This document shows, piece by piece, positions 62,013 through 64,000 of a stretch of 64,000 nt of DNA (position 1 is its first letter; each line of letters begins with the position of its first letter). Below the pieces are notes generated by a model that made no database searches, had not been told where the DNA came from, and saw only the letters and a list, made by a program, of their open reading frames with translations. Source of the DNA: Porifericola rhodea (lineage in GTDB: Bacteria; Bacteroidota; Bacteroidia; Cytophagales; Cyclobacteriaceae); the NCBI RefSeq assembly GCF_030506305.1, contig NZ_CP119421.1, positions 5,410,501 through 5,474,500 on the forward strand. Reading direction: 5' to 3'. The position numbers were made by a program, and so were the translations under genes.

Positions 62013-64000
62013 ATGAAAAAACTACTCCTGTTAGTGTCATTTGTTTGCATAGCTCAGCTAACTTTTTCTCAAAAATATACACTTAGTGGCTACATCCGTG
62101 ATGCCCAGAGTGGCGAGAGCCTGATTGGTGCCAACGTACTAGATGCCAAAAGTCTGGCAGGTACCAGCAGCAACACTTATGGTTTTTATAGTATTACACT
62201 GCCTGCTGACTCTATCACTTTGGTATACTCATTTGTGGGCTACCAGTCTGAGGCGCTTGAGCTAAAGCTTACGCAAGATACAATAATTAATATAGAACTC
62301 CGTGAGAGTAGCCTGTTGGATGAGATAGTAGTAACAGCGCCGCTTAGCGAGAAAATACAGGAAAGCACTCAAATGAGTGCTATTTCTGTACCTATAGCAC
62401 AGATCAAAGGTTTGCCCGCCCTGCTGGGTGAAGTTGATGTACTTAAGACACTACAGCTTTTGCCCGGTGTACAGTCTGGCAACGAAGGCACCAGCGGTAT
62501 TTATGTACGAGGTGGTGGTCCCGACCAGAACCTGATATTGCTGGATGGGGTACCTGTCTACAATGCTTCTCATCTTTTTGGCTTCTTTTCGGTATTCAAT
62601 GCCGATGCTATCAATAATGTGCAGCTGATCAAAGGAGGCTTCCCTGCCCGCTATGGTGGACGCTTATCTTCGGTTATAGATATTTCTATGAAAGAAGGAA
62701 ATATGAAGGAGTTTCATGGAGAAGGCTCTATCGGAATTGTAGCCTCTAAACTCACTTTGGAAGGCCCCATCAAAACTGATAAGACATCCTTTATTATTTC
62801 TGGAAGGCGCACGTATATAGACCTCCTGGCCAGGCCTCTAATTAAAGCACAAACTGATGGTGACGAGGTGGTAGGCTATTATTTTTACGATGTAAATGCG
62901 AAGCTAAACCATCGCTTCTCTGACCGAGATCGCCTTTTCCTGAGCGCCTACCTTGGTGATGACCGCTTTTATGGTCGCTACAAATATGAAGATGAGCAAC
63001 AGGGAGTAACCCTAACCGACGAGAATGAGGCAGGCCTACGCTGGGGTAATATTACCTCTGCCCTACGCTGGAACCACAGCTTTACGCCAAAGCTATTTAG
63101 CAATACTACACTCACTTATAGCCGTTACCGCTTTGATATTTCTGATGAGTACCGTTACGAATATCTACAAAACGACCAGCCCGGCAAGTTAGTAGATCAG
63201 GGGCTGGCGCGCTACCTTTCAGGTATAGAAGATTATGCTGCTAAAATAGATTTTGACTACATTCCTTCCCCTCAGCATTACGTTCGCTTTGGTGCCAATG
63301 CCATACGCCACCATTTCAGGCCCGGTGCCCTGAATCTAAAATTTGAGGATAGCTATCAGGAAGATGAAATAGATACCCTCATTGGCTCACAAACTACCAA
63401 GGCGGTGGAGTTGGCAGCCTATATAGAAGATGATGTAGAGCTTGGCACCCGTCTGAAATTTAACCTGGGTTTGCACCTCTCTGGATTTAAGGTAGGTGAT
63501 GAATTTTATAGCTCATTACAGCCACGCCTCGCAGCCCGATATCTCATTGATGAGCAAACATCTGTGAAAGCTTCTTACGTACGCATGGCACAGTTTATTC
63601 ACCTACTTACCAATTCAGGGATTGGCTTACCTACAGACTTATGGGTGCCTGCTACCGAAAATGTGCGTCCTCAACGTGCCCAGCAATTTGCCTTAGGCGT
63701 AGCCCGAAATCTTAGTGGCGGTTATGAACTGAGCCTGGAAGGATATTACAAAAATATGTACAACCTGATTGAATACCGTGAGGGTGCTAGCTTTATTGAA
63801 GTGAATAAAGACTGGCAAACTAAAGTAGCTGTAGGTGATGGCCGTAGCTATGGAGCGGAGGTTCTACTACAGAAAAAAGAAGGCAGAACTACCGGGTGGT
63901 TAGGCTATACCCTCTCCTGGACCGACCGCCAGTTTGATGAACTCAACTTTGGTAAGCGCTTCCCTTATAAATACGACCGCCGACATGACCTGAGCCTGGC
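62013..64000 (+). CDS. TonB-dependent receptor with carboxypeptidase-like N-terminal domain (3' end outside window)
   Basis: The frame from ATG 62013 (MKKLLLLVSFVCIAQLTFSQ, signal peptide) is open to the window end, 662 codons so far. A CarboxypepD_reg-like domain (YTLSGYIRDAQSGESLIGAN, TYGFYSITLP, SFVGYQSEAL) is followed by the plug domain (GVQSGNEGTSGIYVRGGGPD, QNLILLDGVPVYNASHLFGF, INNVQLIKGGFPARYGGRLS) and then beta-barrel strands. This is the outer-membrane TonB receptor class common in Bacteroidota. No SusD-like partner is visible within the window. Confidence 0.93.
   Translation, partial: MKKLLLLVSFVCIAQLTFSQKYTLSGYIRDAQSGESLIGANVLDAKSLAGTSSNTYGFYSITLPADSITLVYSFVGYQSEALELKLTQDTIINIELRESSLLDEIVVTAPLSEKIQESTQMSAISVPIAQIKGLPALLGEVDVLKTLQLLPGVQSGNEGTSGIYVRGGGPDQNLILLDGVPVYNASHLFGFFSVFNADAINNVQLIKGGFPARYGGRLSSVIDISMKEGNMKEFHGEGSIGIVASKLTLEGPIKTDKTSFIISGRRTYIDLLARPLIKAQTDGDEVVGYYFYDVNAKLNHRFSDRDRLFLSAYLGDDRFYGRYKYEDEQQGVTLTDENEAGLRWGNITSALRWNHSFTPKLFSNTTLTYSRYRFDISDEYRYEYLQNDQPGKLVDQGLARYLSGIEDYAAKIDFDYIPSPQHYVRFGANAIRHHFRPGALNLKFEDSYQEDEIDTLIGSQTTKAVELAAYIEDDVELGTRLKFNLGLHLSGFKVGDEFYSSLQPRLAARYLIDEQTSVKASYVRMAQFIHLLTNSGIGLPTDLWVPATENVRPQRAQQFALGVARNLSGGYELSLEGYYKNMYNLIEYREGASFIEVNKDWQTKVAVGDGRSYGAEVLLQKKEGRTTGWLGYTLSWTDRQFDELNFGKRFPYKYDRRHDLSL

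Noticed and set aside
1-64000. CRISPR arrays, rRNA genes or prophage genes
   Set aside because: No regularly spaced repeats, rRNA sequences or phage structural proteins were seen.

Overview
The window comes from a chromosome of a member of the Bacteroidota, most likely a marine-type Cytophagales. This is inferred from a short SigA-type primary sigma factor, several TAnnTTTG-type promoters, a CHU_C / gliding-motility C-terminal domain (type IX secretion cargo), a TonB-dependent receptor with a carboxypeptidase-like plug extension, a YjgP/YjgQ permease, an OmpA/TPR lipoprotein and moderate GC. Several genes seem to start with TTG. The species cannot be named from the sequence alone.

Layout. 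1-3.7 kb: an M61 peptidase cut by the window edge, a GH88 unsaturated-uronyl hydrolase and ssb. 3.7-9.1 kb: an accessory island that I read as two integron-type gene cassettes without an integrase. Cassette 1 holds a Crp/Fnr-like regulator and a flavodoxin-fold oxidoreductase. Cassette 2 holds a higBA module with a broken toxin. A group II intron sits antisense in the attC of cassette 1, an IS110-family element sits inside the intron, and 14-bp GC-rich insertions break the intron's reverse transcriptase gene. 9.3-16.7 kb: small metabolic and regulatory genes (epoxide hydrolase, an SDR / membrane protein / AraC operon, a decayed polysaccharide lyase lipoprotein, DUF1330, glyoxalase-like, SRPBCC and zinc-ribbon proteins). 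16.7-21.3 kb: a catabolic operon (TIM-barrel isomerase, Gfo/Idh dehydrogenase, SDR, small membrane subunit, Na+/solute symporter).

21.4-35.7 kb: Hsp20, an orphan ABC ATPase, an SDR/GNAT pair, an alanine:cation symporter, sbcDC, and a group of TPR, membrane and lipoprotein genes of unknown role. 35.8-46.2 kb: Ohr, tRNA-Leu(CAA), a SAM hydrolase family protein, phoH, a GNAT, trxB, rpoD, pnp, rpsO, an LptF/G permease, a START-like protein and tRNA-Met(CAT). 46.7-64 kb: a hydrolase-OsmC fusion, a DEAD-box helicase, a TerB-like protein, ffh, pdhB, an OmpA/TPR lipoprotein, PspC-like, a GT2 glycosyltransferase, YbaB, a secreted CHU_C protein, hisS, a large Ig/cadherin-like exported protein and a TonB-dependent receptor cut by the window end.

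Most of the window is ordinary core genome. The part worth close study is the nested mobile structure at 3.7-9.1 kb: complementary cassette ends, a precisely placed antisense intron, a candidate IS110 bridge RNA whose loops match the element's right junction, and the unexplained 14-bp insertions.
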